64,000 nucleotides of DNA from Qipengyuania vulgaris (GTDB lineage: Bacteria; Pseudomonadota; Alphaproteobacteria; Sphingomonadales; Sphingomonadaceae), in the NCBI GenBank assembly GCA_000756795.1, contig CCSI01000002.1, positions 186,001 through 250,000 on the forward strand. The letters run 5' to 3'. Shown here piece by piece: positions 9,011-19,070 of the stretch; within the stretch, counting starts at the first letter, position 1; each line of letters opens with the position of its first letter. Both the position numbers and the translations under genes were made by a program. The notes under the pieces were generated by a model, which was given only the letters and a program-made list of their open reading frames with translations, was not told where the DNA came from and did not search any database.

Positions 9011-9039
9011 TTACACGCCCCGTGTCGCGTGCATACAAT
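9011..9039 (+). promoter_or_regulatory. sigma-70-type promoter for small-RNA candidate
   Basis: TTACAC (9011-9016) and TACAAT (9034-9039) are separated by exactly 17 bp, close to the consensus for the housekeeping sigma factor. The predicted transcription start is about 9046. No coding region follows before the intrinsic terminator at 9122-9151. Confidence 0.55.
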
Positions 9040-9045
9040 CATAAA

Positions 9046-9151
9046 ATCTAAAGACTCGGTATTACCCCTCTTGCGACCCGAAGGGCTCGAGGCAGCAATG
9101 CAACGAGTTCTCACCTACACAGGGCGGCTCCAAGTGGGCCGCCCTTTTTTT
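9046..9151 (+). ncRNA. candidate small RNA, about 105 nt, family unknown
   Basis: The segment is bounded by a near-consensus promoter and a textbook intrinsic terminator, with no credible plus-strand ORF between them. The internal segment can form local stems (for example CCC-gaa-GGG near 9077-9085, and CTCG/CGAG arms around 9087-9108). I compared it from memory with SRP RNA, tmRNA and 6S RNA and saw no matching signature motifs. It lies between divergent pyrD and an AraC-type regulator. The ends are inferred. Confidence 0.5.
9122..9151 (+). terminator. intrinsic terminator of small-RNA candidate
   Basis: GGGCGGC (9122-9128) pairs with GCCGCCC (9138-9144) across a 9-nt loop and is followed by seven Ts (9145-9151). 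It is oriented only for the plus strand. Confidence 0.9.
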
Positions 9152-9261
9152 ATTAGAAAACGGTAATTTGTAAGGAATCGACAAACAATCCGTAGACTTT
9201 CGGGAGCGCGGGGAGCAGACAGTCACTCGTTTCAGGGACACGAGACAGGGGCGCAATCGCT

Positions 9262-10176
9262 ATGGCCGATGGGGCAGGGGCCAAGGAAACACATACATTT
9301 GAATGGGTTGCAGCGCCCGACGCGCTCGCACCCTATCTGAACTCGCTCTACATCCTTCGTTCGGGTGACGAGAAGGTCGTCGACATGATGCCGGCCTATT
9401 CGGGCCAGCTCGTCGTGACGCTGCGCGGTGGCGGAACCATGCGTTTTGCCAAGGGAGGCTCAGCCAAGGCGACTCAGGCGTTCCTCCAGTGTCCGCTGCT
9501 GCAGGCACAGGAATTCGAAATCGACTCGCACACGGTGATGCTGGGCGTGTCGCTCAATTTTCGCGGCTGGGCGGCGTTGACCGGGCTTTCGGTCGATGAA
9601 TATAGCGACCGTTATGTCTCGGTCGCGGACGGCCTTCGCGAGGATTTGGCGAACAGGATACACGCGCTCGTGCCGCGAGTTGAGAGCGGCGAGCTGACCG
9701 AGCGCGAGGCCGTGGACGCGCTTGCTGCCATCATCGAGGAGGGCATCTCGCCGCTATCCGAACGGCACTTGCAGGTCATCGACCGTACGCTCGAATGGCT
9801 GTCCTCGTCCTTCAAGCCCGAGATTGCCGAATTGCAGGATCGCCTGCCCTATTCGGAACGGCAGGTGCAACGTTTGGTGACGCGGTTCTTCGGCCAGCCG
9901 CCAGTCCGCCTCATCCGGCGATACCGCGCAATTCGCGCGGCGACATTGCTCGCGATGCCGGACCTCACGCCGAAGATGGAAGCGGAAATCCGCGACGCAT
10001 TTTACGACCAGGCGCATATGATCAAGGAAATCCGCCATTTCGCCGGGCGCACCCCGCGCCGCCTGCAACCTAAGGTGGAATCAGTGATAAAGGACACGCT
10101 GGCTGCGTCCGGTTACAGCTCTGTCGACCTTTTCGGCGGCAACCAGGACGAGGAACTGGCGAAGAAAGCCGACTAG
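9262..10176 (+). CDS. AraC-family transcriptional regulator
   Basis: 304-aa protein. The C-terminal part (about residues 175-275) has the double helix-turn-helix arrangement of AraC/XylS proteins: 'LPYSERQVQRLVTRFFGQPPVRLIR' (given in part) and then 'FYDQAHMIKEIRHFAGRTPRRL'. The latter closely matches the family's second-HTH signature 'F.dqsh..r.Fk...G.tP..yR'. The N-terminal part is an unassigned sensor domain. The inducer and targets are unknown. The gene is monocistronic in appearance, ending 100 bp before the suf regulator. Confidence 0.88.
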   Translation: MADGAGAKETHTFEWVAAPDALAPYLNSLYILRSGDEKVVDMMPAYSGQLVVTLRGGGTMRFAKGGSAKATQAFLQCPLLQAQEFEIDSHTVMLGVSLNFRGWAALTGLSVDEYSDRYVSVADGLREDLANRIHALVPRVESGELTEREAVDALAAIIEEGISPLSERHLQVIDRTLEWLSSSFKPEIAELQDRLPYSERQVQRLVTRFFGQPPVRLIRRYRAIRAATLLAMPDLTPKMEAEIRDAFYDQAHMIKEIRHFAGRTPRRLQPKVESVIKDTLAASGYSSVDLFGGNQDEELAKKAD

Positions 10177-10246
10177 GCCCCAGTTGCTAACGACTCGCAA
10201 CTGGCGGTTTTCCGTTGAAAATCGCGCCTCCCGCTCATAGCTGGCT

Positions 10247-10269
10247 AATCGGAACGATATCGTCCGATT
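10247..10269. promoter_or_regulatory. inverted repeat, probable operator of the suf operon
   Basis: AATCGGA and TCCGATT flank a 9-bp centre (acgatatcg), giving 7-bp perfect arms that end 8 bp before the ATG of the Rrf2-type regulator. The placement suits an autoregulatory site that would block transcription or translation initiation of the operon. Which protein binds is inference. Confidence 0.5.
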
Positions 10270-10277
10270 AAGAAACC

Positions 10278-10684
10278 ATGCGCCTTTCGAACCTTGCAGA
10301 TTACGCCGTCGTCACGATGAGCCAGGCAGCCCGCCATTGCGGCGGGGGCAGGGTGAGCGCGTCTGAACTGGCGGCGGAAACCGGCCTCCCTGCGCCCACG
10401 GTGCAGAAGCTGGTGAGCAAGCTGGTCGGTGCCGGATTGCTACGCTCGGTACGCGGGGCTGGCGGCGGCTTGCAGCTGGCGCGACCGGCTGCTGCCATCA
10501 CTCTCGCCGATATCGTCGAGGCGGTCGAAGGGCCGATTGCGCTGACGGCCTGCGTGGAAGGCACGGATTGCTCGGTCGATCACGATTGCCGCGTGCGGCC
10601 GCACTGGCCGCTGGTGAATGAAACGCTGCGCAGCGCGCTGGCTGGCATCAGCCTCGCGCAACTGGCGCAGGAAAAGGAACTCGC

Positions 10685-10688
<4 letters not shown>
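10278..10688 (+). CDS. SUF operon regulator, Rrf2/IscR family
   Basis: 136-aa winged-helix regulator. The N-terminus '[14 protein letters not shown]' and '[23 protein letters not shown]' form the Rrf2 HTH, followed by the wing '[13 protein letters not shown]'. Three Cys in '[14 protein letters not shown]' (spacing CX5CX5C) match the iron-sulfur ligands of IscR-type sensors. It overlaps sufB by 4 bp (GTGA), so it is the first gene of the operon and probably senses Fe-S status to control it. It resembles the SUF-regulator group found in Xanthomonas and sphingomonads. Confidence 0.93.
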
Positions 10689-12162
<1,474 letters not shown>

Positions 12163-12166
<4 letters not shown>

Positions 12167-12384
12167 GCCGAACCTACAGAATCCATCGGACGAACGAAGG
12201 GTTTGCGAGAACCATTGCTGAGGAGAATAAAATCTCCCTCCAATGGGAAAGGCTTTCCGATGAATTTTTTGTCGCGTCATCACCGGAAATTCGTGCCGAT
12301 CAAATTGTGACGGCGCTTATCCTCGCTGACCTCGAAAAGCCCGACTACAATCCAGAACTTCCTCCAAGGCCATTTGGTATATGA
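12163..12384 (+). CDS. hypothetical small protein within suf operon, 73 aa
   Basis: Family not recognised. The 73-aa product has no membrane segment and no Cys, so it is not itself an obvious Fe-S protein. It starts with GTG overlapping the sufB stop and ends overlapping the ATG of the DUF559 gene, so it is translationally embedded in the operon. Its codons are visibly less GC-rich than those of sufB and sufC, suggesting a later insertion. The tight overlaps at both ends support expression. Confidence 0.6.
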
Positions 12385-12905
12385 CTGACCGCAAGACCCT
12401 GCAGCTTCGCGATCCTAGCGAAACCGCCGATACCGCGCCCGCGCTCAAGAAGAAGGGCCGCGGGTGGGAGATTTCGGAGAAGCGGCTCGATGCGCTGCAC
12501 GAGCAGGCGCGCGATATGCGGCGTCACTCGACCGAGGCGCACAAGGCGCTCGCCGAGAAGTTCGCCAAGGCCGACATGGGCCCCTTCACCTTCAAGCGCC
12601 ACGCCGTGGTCGGCAGCGCGATCGTCGATTTCAACTGCCACAAGCTCGGCATGGCGATCATGATCGACGAGGAAGGGCAGGACGAGACGCTCGCCAAGCG
12701 CCGCGACAAGAGCCTCGAGGCGGTCGGCATCCGCGTGATGCGCATCGCCGCCAAGGACATTCTCGAGGACATGGACGCTGTCCTCCAACGTATCACCCTC
12801 GGCATGCGCAGTCGCATCGCCGACAAGCAGCAGGCCCGCCGCGACCACCAGCGCAACTCCGCGCCGCGGCCCCGCTACACCAGGAAAGACAATGCTGAAG
12901 ATTGA
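12381..12905 (+). CDS. DUF559 (Vsr-like endonuclease fold) protein in suf operon
   Basis: 174-aa protein. Residues about 65-140 match the DUF559 pattern 'F.FkRh.vvG..IVDFnC...kl.i.iD..gqde...krD..Le..GirVmRi'. In the PD-(D/E)XK layout the Asp of 'IVDF' is kept, but the usual 'IELDG' is 'MIDEEG', so nuclease activity may be reduced or lost. N-terminal and C-terminal tails are charged. It overlaps sufC by 14 bp. A role in Fe-S assembly is unproven; I recall similar genes next to suf in other sphingomonads. Confidence 0.75.
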   Translation: MTDRKTLQLRDPSETADTAPALKKKGRGWEISEKRLDALHEQARDMRRHSTEAHKALAEKFAKADMGPFTFKRHAVVGSAIVDFNCHKLGMAIMIDEEGQDETLAKRRDKSLEAVGIRVMRIAAKDILEDMDAVLQRITLGMRSRIADKQQARRDHQRNSAPRPRYTRKDNAED

Positions 12906-13644
12906 CAACCTCACCGCCGAAATCGGCGGCAAGCAGATTTTGAACGGCCTCACGCTCGAAGTGCCGGCGGGCGAGGTCCATGCCATTATGGGCCCCAATG
13001 GCGCGGGCAAGTCGACGCTGTCCTATGTGCTGGGCGGCCGTCCGGGGTACGAAGTGACTGGCGGCTCGGTGACATTCAATGGAGAGGACCTGCTAGACAT
13101 GGAGCCGCACGAACGCGCCGCGGCTGGCCTCTTCCTAGGCTTCCAGTACCCGGTCGAGATTCCCGGCGTGTCGAACGTCCAGTTCCTGCGCGAGGCGCTG
13201 AATTCGCAGCGCAAACAGCGCGGCGAAGAGCCGCTCTCGGGCGGCGAATTCCTCAAGCTGGCCAAGGAAAAGGCCGGGTTGCTCAAGCTCGACATGGACA
13301 TGCTCAAGCGCAATGTGAACGTAGGTTTCTCCGGCGGCGAGAAGAAGCGCGCCGAGATGGTCCAGATGGGCATCCTCGATCCCTCTTTCGCCGTGCTCGA
13401 CGAAACCGACAGCGGCCTCGACATCGATGCGCTGCGCGTGGTGGGCGAGGGCATCAATGCGATCATGCGCAAGCCCGACAAGGCGGTGCTGCTGATTACG
13501 CACTACCAGCGCCTGCTCGAAGTCGTGAAGCCCGACAAGGTCTCCATTCTCAGCAAGGGTGCAATCGTGAAGACCGGCGGCCCCGAGCTTGCGGAGCGTC
13601 TCGAAAACGAAGGCTATGACGCGGTGATGGCGGAGCCGGCATGA
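12892..13644 (+). CDS. sufC: Fe-S cluster assembly ATPase SufC
   Basis: 250-aa ABC-type ATPase that powers the SufBCD scaffold. Walker A 'GPNGAGKST' (near residue 36), the Q-loop in 'FLGFQYPVEIPG', the signature 'FSGGEKKRAEM', Walker B 'FAVLDETDSGLD' and the H-loop 'LLITHYQ' are all present. The Suf-specific 'DETDSGLD' distinguishes it from transport ATPases. It overlaps both neighbours. Confidence 0.97.
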   Translation: MLKIDNLTAEIGGKQILNGLTLEVPAGEVHAIMGPNGAGKSTLSYVLGGRPGYEVTGGSVTFNGEDLLDMEPHERAAAGLFLGFQYPVEIPGVSNVQFLREALNSQRKQRGEEPLSGGEFLKLAKEKAGLLKLDMDMLKRNVNVGFSGGEKKRAEMVQMGILDPSFAVLDETDSGLDIDALRVVGEGINAIMRKPDKAVLLITHYQRLLEVVKPDKVSILSKGAIVKTGGPELAERLENEGYDAVMAEPA

Positions 13645-14393
13645 GCGAGGCCGCAACACTCCCCACCCGGCGCGATGAGGCGTGGCGCTATGCTGCGGTC
13701 GACCTCTTGCGGGAAAGCGATCTTGCATGGCGCCAGATAGACGTGGCGGCGGGCGAGAACGCGCGCGAACTCCTGCTCGTAACCGACGAAAATTTGGAAG
13801 AAACCGAAGTCCATCGCCTGCGCGTCACAGTGGGTGAAGGCGCGCGGTTCGAACTGTTTGGCGTCATTGCTGCGGCCGATTATGCCCGCGTCGAAGTCGA
13901 GGTGACGCTCGGCAAGGGCGCACATTTCGAAATGGGCGGCATCACCGTGGGAGGCCGCGACACGGTGCGCGAATTCGTCAGCCGCACCACCCATGCCGAG
14001 CCCGACGGCACGAGCAACCAGACCGTGCGCGCGGTCCATTGGGGCAAGGGCACGGGCAATTTCCTCGGCCAGATCGACGTGGTGCGCCACGCGCAAAAGA
14101 CCGACGCGGCGCAGGACTTCAAGGGCCTGCTGCTCGAAAAGGGCGCGAGCGTGAATGCCGTGCCGCAGCTCGAGATCTTCGCAGACGACGTGAAATGCGC
14201 CCATGGCGCCACGGTCGGCCAGCTGGATGAAAGCGCGCGTTTCTACATGGCGGCGCGCGGCCTGACGCCCGAACTTTCGCGCCGCCTGCTGGTGCAGGCC
14301 TTCATCGGTGATGCGCTGGTGGCGCTCGATGACGAGGGCGCGCAGGAGCGCCTGCTGCAGGCGGCGCTCGACAAGCTGGACAAGCACCTGTGA
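13641..14393 (+). CDS. sufD: Fe-S cluster assembly protein SufD
   Basis: 250-aa partner of SufB in the SufBCD complex. The C-terminal half has the diagnostic 'CAHGATVGQLDESARFYMAA' block followed by 'LLVQAFIGDAL'. It is much shorter than the roughly 420-aa enterobacterial SufD, lacking most of the N-terminal helical domain, as is common in this order. It overlaps sufC (ATGA) and sufS (GTGA) by 4 bp each. Confidence 0.93.
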   Translation: MSEAATLPTRRDEAWRYAAVDLLRESDLAWRQIDVAAGENARELLLVTDENLEETEVHRLRVTVGEGARFELFGVIAAADYARVEVEVTLGKGAHFEMGGITVGGRDTVREFVSRTTHAEPDGTSNQTVRAVHWGKGTGNFLGQIDVVRHAQKTDAAQDFKGLLLEKGASVNAVPQLEIFADDVKCAHGATVGQLDESARFYMAARGLTPELSRRLLVQAFIGDALVALDDEGAQERLLQAALDKLDKHL

Positions 14394-15607
14394 GCGATAC
14401 GGCGACCCTCACCCGCAAGGCGGACTTCCCCGGCCTCGTAACGCAGGAAGGCGAGGTCTGGCACTATCTCGACACCGCCGCCTCGGCGCAGAAGCCGCAG
14501 CCGGTAATCGATGCGATGAGCTGCGCGCTGGGCAAGGATTACGCCACCGTCCACCGCGGGGTTTATGGCCGCTCGGCGCAGATGACCTCGGGCTATGAGG
14601 CAGCCCGCCGCCGCGTGGCGAACTTCATCGGCGCCAAGTCGGAAAACGAGGTGGTCTTCGTGCGCGGGGCTACCGAGGCCATCAACCTCGTCGCCGCGAC
14701 CTGGGGCATGACCCGCATCGGCGAGGGCGACCGGATCATCCTCTCCACGCTCGAACATCACTCGAATATCGTGCCCTGGCAAATGCTTGCCGAGCGAACC
14801 GGAGCCAAAATCGAGGTTTGCCCCTTGACGCCAGACGGTCAAATCGACCTCGGCGCGCTGGAAGCGATGCTGACGCCGCGAACCAAATTGGTTTCTCTGG
14901 CCCACGTATCGAATGTTCTGGGTTCAGTCCTCGATGCCCGCAAGGCAGCGGACCTCGCCCATTCGGTCGGCGCGAAAATCCTGCTCGACGGCTGCCAGGC
15001 CGCGCCGCGCATGAGGCTCGACATGGAAGCGCTCGATTGCGATTTTTATGCTTTCTCCGGCCACAAGCTCTACGGCCCAACCGGCATCGGCGTGCTCTGG
15101 GCGGGCAGCGAATTGCTCGAGCACATGCCTCCCTATCAGGGCGGCGGTGCGATGATCGACAAGGTCGCCTTCGACGGCACCACCTACGCCCCGCCCCCGC
15201 AGCGCTTCGAGGCGGGCACGCCGATGATTACCGAGGCCATCGCGCTGCATGCCGCCATCGACTATGTCGACGCGCTCGGCCCCGACCGCCTGTTCGAACA
15301 TGAGAGCAGGCTTGCCGCCACCCTGCGCGATGAACTGCGCAAGCTGAACGCCGTCACGCTGTTCGGCCCCGAGGAAAGCGCCGGAATCGTCAGTTTTGCG
15401 CTCGAAGGGGTGCATCCGCACGACCTCGGCACCATATTGGACGAAGAAAACGTCGCCATTCGCGCGGGACACCACTGCGCGCAGCCCTTGATGGACCACC
15501 TTGGCGTACCCGCCACCGCACGCGCCAGCTTCGGCCTCTACAGCGACGAAAGCGATATCGACGCGCTCATGCGCGGAATTGAAAGGACCCGGAGGATTTT
15601 CGGATGA
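14390..15607 (+). CDS. sufS: cysteine desulfurase SufS
   Basis: 405-aa PLP enzyme that takes sulfur from L-cysteine as a persulfide for cluster assembly. 'YLDTAASAQKP' and 'VHRGVY' are at the start, the PLP-binding Lys is in 'FSGHKLYGPTGIGVL', and the persulfide Cys is in 'RAGHHCAQPLM'. The start is GTG at 14390 overlapping sufD. No sufE is in the operon, so the sulfur acceptor must be encoded elsewhere or be SufB directly. Confidence 0.96.
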   Translation: MSDTATLTRKADFPGLVTQEGEVWHYLDTAASAQKPQPVIDAMSCALGKDYATVHRGVYGRSAQMTSGYEAARRRVANFIGAKSENEVVFVRGATEAINLVAATWGMTRIGEGDRIILSTLEHHSNIVPWQMLAERTGAKIEVCPLTPDGQIDLGALEAMLTPRTKLVSLAHVSNVLGSVLDARKAADLAHSVGAKILLDGCQAAPRMRLDMEALDCDFYAFSGHKLYGPTGIGVLWAGSELLEHMPPYQGGGAMIDKVAFDGTTYAPPPQRFEAGTPMITEAIALHAAIDYVDALGPDRLFEHESRLAATLRDELRKLNAVTLFGPEESAGIVSFALEGVHPHDLGTILDEENVAIRAGHHCAQPLMDHLGVPATARASFGLYSDESDIDALMRGIERTRRIFG

Positions 15608-16107
15608 ACAAGCCTTCCGACGAACAGGATTTCATTGCCGCACCCTCGCCGGCTGATGCGGTGGTCGGCAAGCCGCCCCGCGCCCGCGTGGAGGATGCTA
15701 TCGACACCGAGGAAACGGCGGGCGAAAAGCTCGAACGCAAGCGCGACTATCTCGAAGGCTTCCTCGCGAAAAAGCCCGAGGCGGACAGCGCCACCGGTGC
15801 CGGCGGCAAGCTGCAGCAGGCGGTCATCGACGCGCTGAAGGAAATCTACGACCCCGAAATCCCGGTCAACATCTACGACCTCGGCCTGATTTACGGCGTC
15901 GAGGTCGATGACGAATGCGATGTCACCGTCATCATGACGCTGACCACCCCGCATTGCCCGGTCGCCGAGAGCATGCCGGGCGAAGTCGAGCTCCGCGCCG
16001 CCAGCGTGCCCGGTGTCCGCGATGCCGAGGTCAATCTCGTCTGGGATCCGCCCTGGGGCCCTGAAAAGATGACCGACGAAGCACGCCTCGAATTGGGGAT
16101 GCTTTGA
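15604..16107 (+). CDS. sufT: SUF system protein SufT (MIP18/DUF59 family)
   Basis: 167-aa protein. Residues about 75-165 form the MIP18/DUF59 domain with 'EIYDPEIPVNIYDLGLIY', 'VTVIMTLTTPHCPVAESMP' and 'NLVWDPPWGPEKMTDEARLELGM' (shown in pieces). SufT acts as an auxiliary Fe-S maturation factor. The N-terminal 70 residues are acidic and probably disordered. It overlaps sufS by 4 bp, and its stop (TGA) shares a base with the next ATG. Confidence 0.93.
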   Translation: MNKPSDEQDFIAAPSPADAVVGKPPRARVEDAIDTEETAGEKLERKRDYLEGFLAKKPEADSATGAGGKLQQAVIDALKEIYDPEIPVNIYDLGLIYGVEVDDECDVTVIMTLTTPHCPVAESMPGEVELRAASVPGVRDAEVNLVWDPPWGPEKMTDEARLELGML

Positions 16108-16466
16108 TGGCCGATACCACCACTCGCCCCGCCCCCAAGGCTGCAGTCATCCTCACCCCGCGCGCGGAAGAACGCATTGCCGAACTCATGTCGAAGGCAC
16201 CCGAGGATGCGATTGGCGTGAAGCTCTCGACCCCGCGCCGTGGTTGCTCGGGTCTCGCCTATTCGGTCGATTACGTGAGCGAGGAAGCCAAGTTCGACGA
16301 GAAAATCGAGACCCCGGGCGGCATCTTCTATATCGATGGCGCCTCGGTGCTCTATCTCGTCGGCAGCAAGATGGACTGGGTGGAGGACGATTTCTCCGCC
16401 GGTTTCGTGTTTGAAAATCCCAACGCCAAAGGCGCCTGCGGCTGCGGCGAATCCTTCATGGTCTAG
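16107..16466 (+). CDS. sufA: A-type Fe-S carrier (SufA/IscA-like)
   Basis: 119-aa A-type carrier that transfers clusters to apo-proteins. The three conserved Cys are in 'RRGCSGLAY' and 'GACGCGESF'. The ATG at 16107 overlaps the sufT stop by one base. It is the last gene of the suf operon; no clear T-rich terminator was noticed in the 116 bp before the convergent lipoprotein gene. Confidence 0.95.
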   Translation: MADTTTRPAPKAAVILTPRAEERIAELMSKAPEDAIGVKLSTPRRGCSGLAYSVDYVSEEAKFDEKIETPGGIFYIDGASVLYLVGSKMDWVEDDFSAGFVFENPNAKGACGCGESFMV

Positions 16467-16582
16467 ATTGGCCAAGGTCCGGCTGCGAATGCACCTGGCC
16501 TGCGCTTCCGGTGCTCACGGACTGAATGTCCGCTGCGCGCCGGTTCTCGTCCGGGCACCTTCTCGCTCGAACCTAGCCCAAT

Positions 16583-17011
16583 CTACCTTCTGAGCGCTCG
16601 CACACAGGCAGCACGGTCGACATCCTCGCCGTCGCTGGCGCGTCTCGCCTCCACATGCGTTGCGCTGGGCCTCGCGCCCGGCTGCAGAGGGTAGAGATAG
16701 ATGTCGAGCACACACGGGCTTCCGCTGAACTGCAGCTTCATCGCATCTCCCTCCTTCACCTCGAGCCGCGGCGCGCCGAAGATATTGGCAAGCGCTGTCG
16801 CATCGCGGCCGATGATGCCTTCGAGGCCGGGCAGGTTCATCACCTTCGGCGCAATGAAGGTCGCGGTGGACGGTGCCGCCTGCACCGGGCGCTGCGGCGG
16901 CGGACGGGTCGACGTGACCGGACGCTGCTCGGCAGGCGTGTAGCTCTTGGGAGTGCTCATGCAGGCGGACAGGCTGCCCGCCAGCATCAGCAATGTGGCA
17001 ATCTTACGCAT
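16583..17011 (-). CDS. small lipoprotein, unknown function
   Basis: 142-aa predicted lipoprotein: 'MRKIATLLMLAGSLSAC' gives a signal peptide with lipobox LSAC (Cys17). A Pro/Thr-rich linker follows, then a compact C-terminal domain ('LEGIIGRDATALANIFGAPRLEV') that resembles the small SmpA/OmlA-like fold seen in many sphingomonad lipoproteins. That resemblance is only suggestive. It overlaps the upstream EI24 gene by 8 bp and is probably cotranscribed with it. Confidence 0.7.
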   Translation of the reverse strand: MRKIATLLMLAGSLSACMSTPKSYTPAEQRPVTSTRPPPQRPVQAAPSTATFIAPKVMNLPGLEGIIGRDATALANIFGAPRLEVKEGDAMKLQFSGSPCVLDIYLYPLQPGARPSATHVEARRASDGEDVDRAACVRALRR

Positions 17012-17690
17012 GGGGCGACCTCGAGCGATGGACCATATGGGTGGCACTGGCGGCTCCGAGCACGGGTGCCAGCAGGTTAAGGAACGGCACGAGCAGCAGA
17101 CCAGCCACTGCCCCGCCGAGCATGAACCGCCTTCCCTGCCCGAGCGGCGCAAGCTCGCTTTCGTCGACGCGGTGCCTCAGCCACACCATGTCCTGCAATT
17201 CGCGGCCCAGCAGGAACCCGTTGATCGCCCAGAACAGGAGCGCTGTCCCGATACCGGTGACCAGCAGCATCACGGCAAGGGGCAGGGCAACGAGGTTGGC
17301 CAATAGCGCGCGCATCGTGGCGCGAATGCCGTTCTTCAGCTCCTCGCCGAAGTAAAGCGAACGCGCGGCGCTCGCCGCACCGGGATAGTGCTTCGCCTCG
17401 ACGGCACGCACCACGTCTTCGGCAAAGAACTGCAATACGAACAGCGCGACGAAGCGGAACAGCAGCCACGCGCCGATAATCGTGGCGAGAATGGCCAGCA
17501 GCGTACTCGCGCCGCCACCGCCCTCCAGCCCCGCCCATTCGAGCGCCGCCTCGAAGCCGAAATTCAGACCCCAGCCTACAACCAAGAATATTCCCAGCGT
17601 TATCAGCAGGCTCTTGAAAAGGATCTTTAGGATGGCCGGGTCGCCCAATTGGCTGAAGGACAGGGCGAGGGCGCGGGGAAGCGAGTTCAT
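17004..17690 (-). CDS. EI24/CysZ-like membrane protein
   Basis: 228-aa membrane protein with about four hydrophobic segments ('ILFKSLLITLGIFLVVGWGL', 'LLAILATIIGAWLLFRFVAL', 'LLANLVALPLAVMLLVTGIG', then 'LLFWAINGFLLGRELQDMV'). The last motif and the closing 'LLVPFLNLLAPVLGAASATH' are typical of the EI24 domain family that includes the sulfate transporter CysZ. The substrate is unknown. ATG 17690 is preferred because upstream residues do not look coding. Divergent from the adenosine kinase gene. Confidence 0.82.
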   Translation of the reverse strand: MNSLPRALALSFSQLGDPAILKILFKSLLITLGIFLVVGWGLNFGFEAALEWAGLEGGGGASTLLAILATIIGAWLLFRFVALFVLQFFAEDVVRAVEAKHYPGAASAARSLYFGEELKNGIRATMRALLANLVALPLAVMLLVTGIGTALLFWAINGFLLGRELQDMVWLRHRVDESELAPLGQGRRFMLGGAVAGLLLVPFLNLLAPVLGAASATHMVHRSRSPHA

Positions 17691-17808
17691 TATGCCACTG
17701 GAATCGCGTGAGAGAGCGCCCGAGTCAACGCCGCCCTTGGCCTCGCTGCGATGAACGGCTAACCGCGCCCGACGAGTTACCCCAATTACCCAGTTTCCCG
17801 GAGTTACC

Positions 17809-18804
17809 ATGACCGACCCCCGTTACGACGTCGTCGCCATCGGCAATGCCATTGTCGATGTGATGGCCCCCTGTTCCGACGAGCTTATCGAAGAGCTCGG
17901 CCTCGCCAAGGGCGGGATGACGCTGGTCGATACCGAGCGTGCCAAGGAGCTCTACGATGCCATGGGCCGTGCGACCGAGATTTCGGGCGGTTCGGCTGCC
18001 AATACGCTCGCCGGAATGGCGGCGCTGGGTGCGCAGTGTGCTTTCGTCGGCCAGGTCGCCAAGGACCAGCTCGGCGACATCTTCGCGCATGACATTCGCG
18101 CCGTGGGTATCGATTTCGACACCAAGCCGCGCGACGAAGAGCCGCCGACCGCGCGCTGCCTCATCTTCGTCACCCCCGATGGCGAGCGCACGATGAACAC
18201 TTTTCTCGGCGCCTCGCAGTTCCTCCCTCCTGCCGCGCTCGACGAAGAACTGATTGCCAGCGCCGGCGTGCTCTATCTCGAAGGCTATCTCTGGGATCCG
18301 GAAGAGCCCCGCAGCGCCATGCGCCGCGCCATCGATGTCGCTCGCAATGCAGGCCGCAAGGTCGCCTTCACTGCTTCGGAAAGCTTCGTCATCGACCGCC
18401 ACGGGGACGATTTCCGCGCACTGATCGATGAAGGCAAGATCGACATTCTCTTCGTCAACGAGCATGAACTGGCCACGCTGACGGGCGAGCAGGACTTCGA
18501 TGCCGGTCTTGCCGCGCTGAAGGACAAGGTCCCCACCCTCGTCGCCACGCGTAGCGACAAGGGCGCCGTGGCCATCCAGAGCGGCGAACGTGCCGAAGTC
18601 GCCGCCGAGCCGATCGACAAGGTCATCGACACCACCGGCGCGGGCGACCTTTTCGCTGCCGGCTTCCTCACCGGCCAGACGCGCGGCGAAGATCTTGAGA
18701 CCTGCCTGCGCATGGGCGCCATCTGTGCCGGCGAAATCATCAGCCACATCGGCGCACGCAGCGAGAAAGACCTGAAAGCGCTCGTAGCGGAAAAGCTCGG
18801 CTGA
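17809..18804 (+). CDS. adenosine kinase (PfkB family)
   Basis: 331-aa ribokinase-fold kinase that phosphorylates adenosine with ATP. The first PfkB signature is 'GGSAANTLAGMAALGAQCAF', and the second, 'DTTGAGDLFAAGFLTG', contains the catalytic Asp and anion hole. 'VNEHELATLTG' is also typical. Length and the start 'YDVVAIGNAIVDVM' match adenosine kinases of Alphaproteobacteria better than sugar kinases. A strong terminator follows 36 bp after the stop. Confidence 0.9.
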   Translation: MTDPRYDVVAIGNAIVDVMAPCSDELIEELGLAKGGMTLVDTERAKELYDAMGRATEISGGSAANTLAGMAALGAQCAFVGQVAKDQLGDIFAHDIRAVGIDFDTKPRDEEPPTARCLIFVTPDGERTMNTFLGASQFLPPAALDEELIASAGVLYLEGYLWDPEEPRSAMRRAIDVARNAGRKVAFTASESFVIDRHGDDFRALIDEGKIDILFVNEHELATLTGEQDFDAGLAALKDKVPTLVATRSDKGAVAIQSGERAEVAAEPIDKVIDTTGAGDLFAAGFLTGQTRGEDLETCLRMGAICAGEIISHIGARSEKDLKALVAEKLG

Positions 18805-18840
18805 ACCCGATTCGTCGATCAACCACCGGAAATCACGAAG

Positions 18841-18868
18841 GCCCCGCTCCAACAGCGGGGCTTTTTTT
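18841..18868 (+). terminator. intrinsic terminator of the adenosine kinase gene
   Basis: GCCCCGCT (18841-18848) pairs with AGCGGGGC (18854-18861) over a 5-nt loop, followed by seven Ts. Confidence 0.95.
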
Positions 18869-19070
18869 GTAAGTGCCACGTCCTTGATCCCGGAAGGCTG
18901 ACTCGGGGCGATACCGTAGCGGCAGCGCTGGATGCGGGCCTTAGACACCGTCTCTGGCGCCAGAAGAATTTCACATTGCAACCTTGCGCCACCGCTCCCG
19001 TTGGTGAAGAAAATCGCCGAAGCAGCCCGCAAATCCGGGCGCGAGAGGATGACCAGCGGAGTGTGACCCC

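Noticed and set aside
9046..9151. 6S RNA or SRP RNA identity for the small-RNA candidate
   Set aside because: Too short for 6S, and the SRP loop signature (GGTCC-GGAAG-type) is absent.
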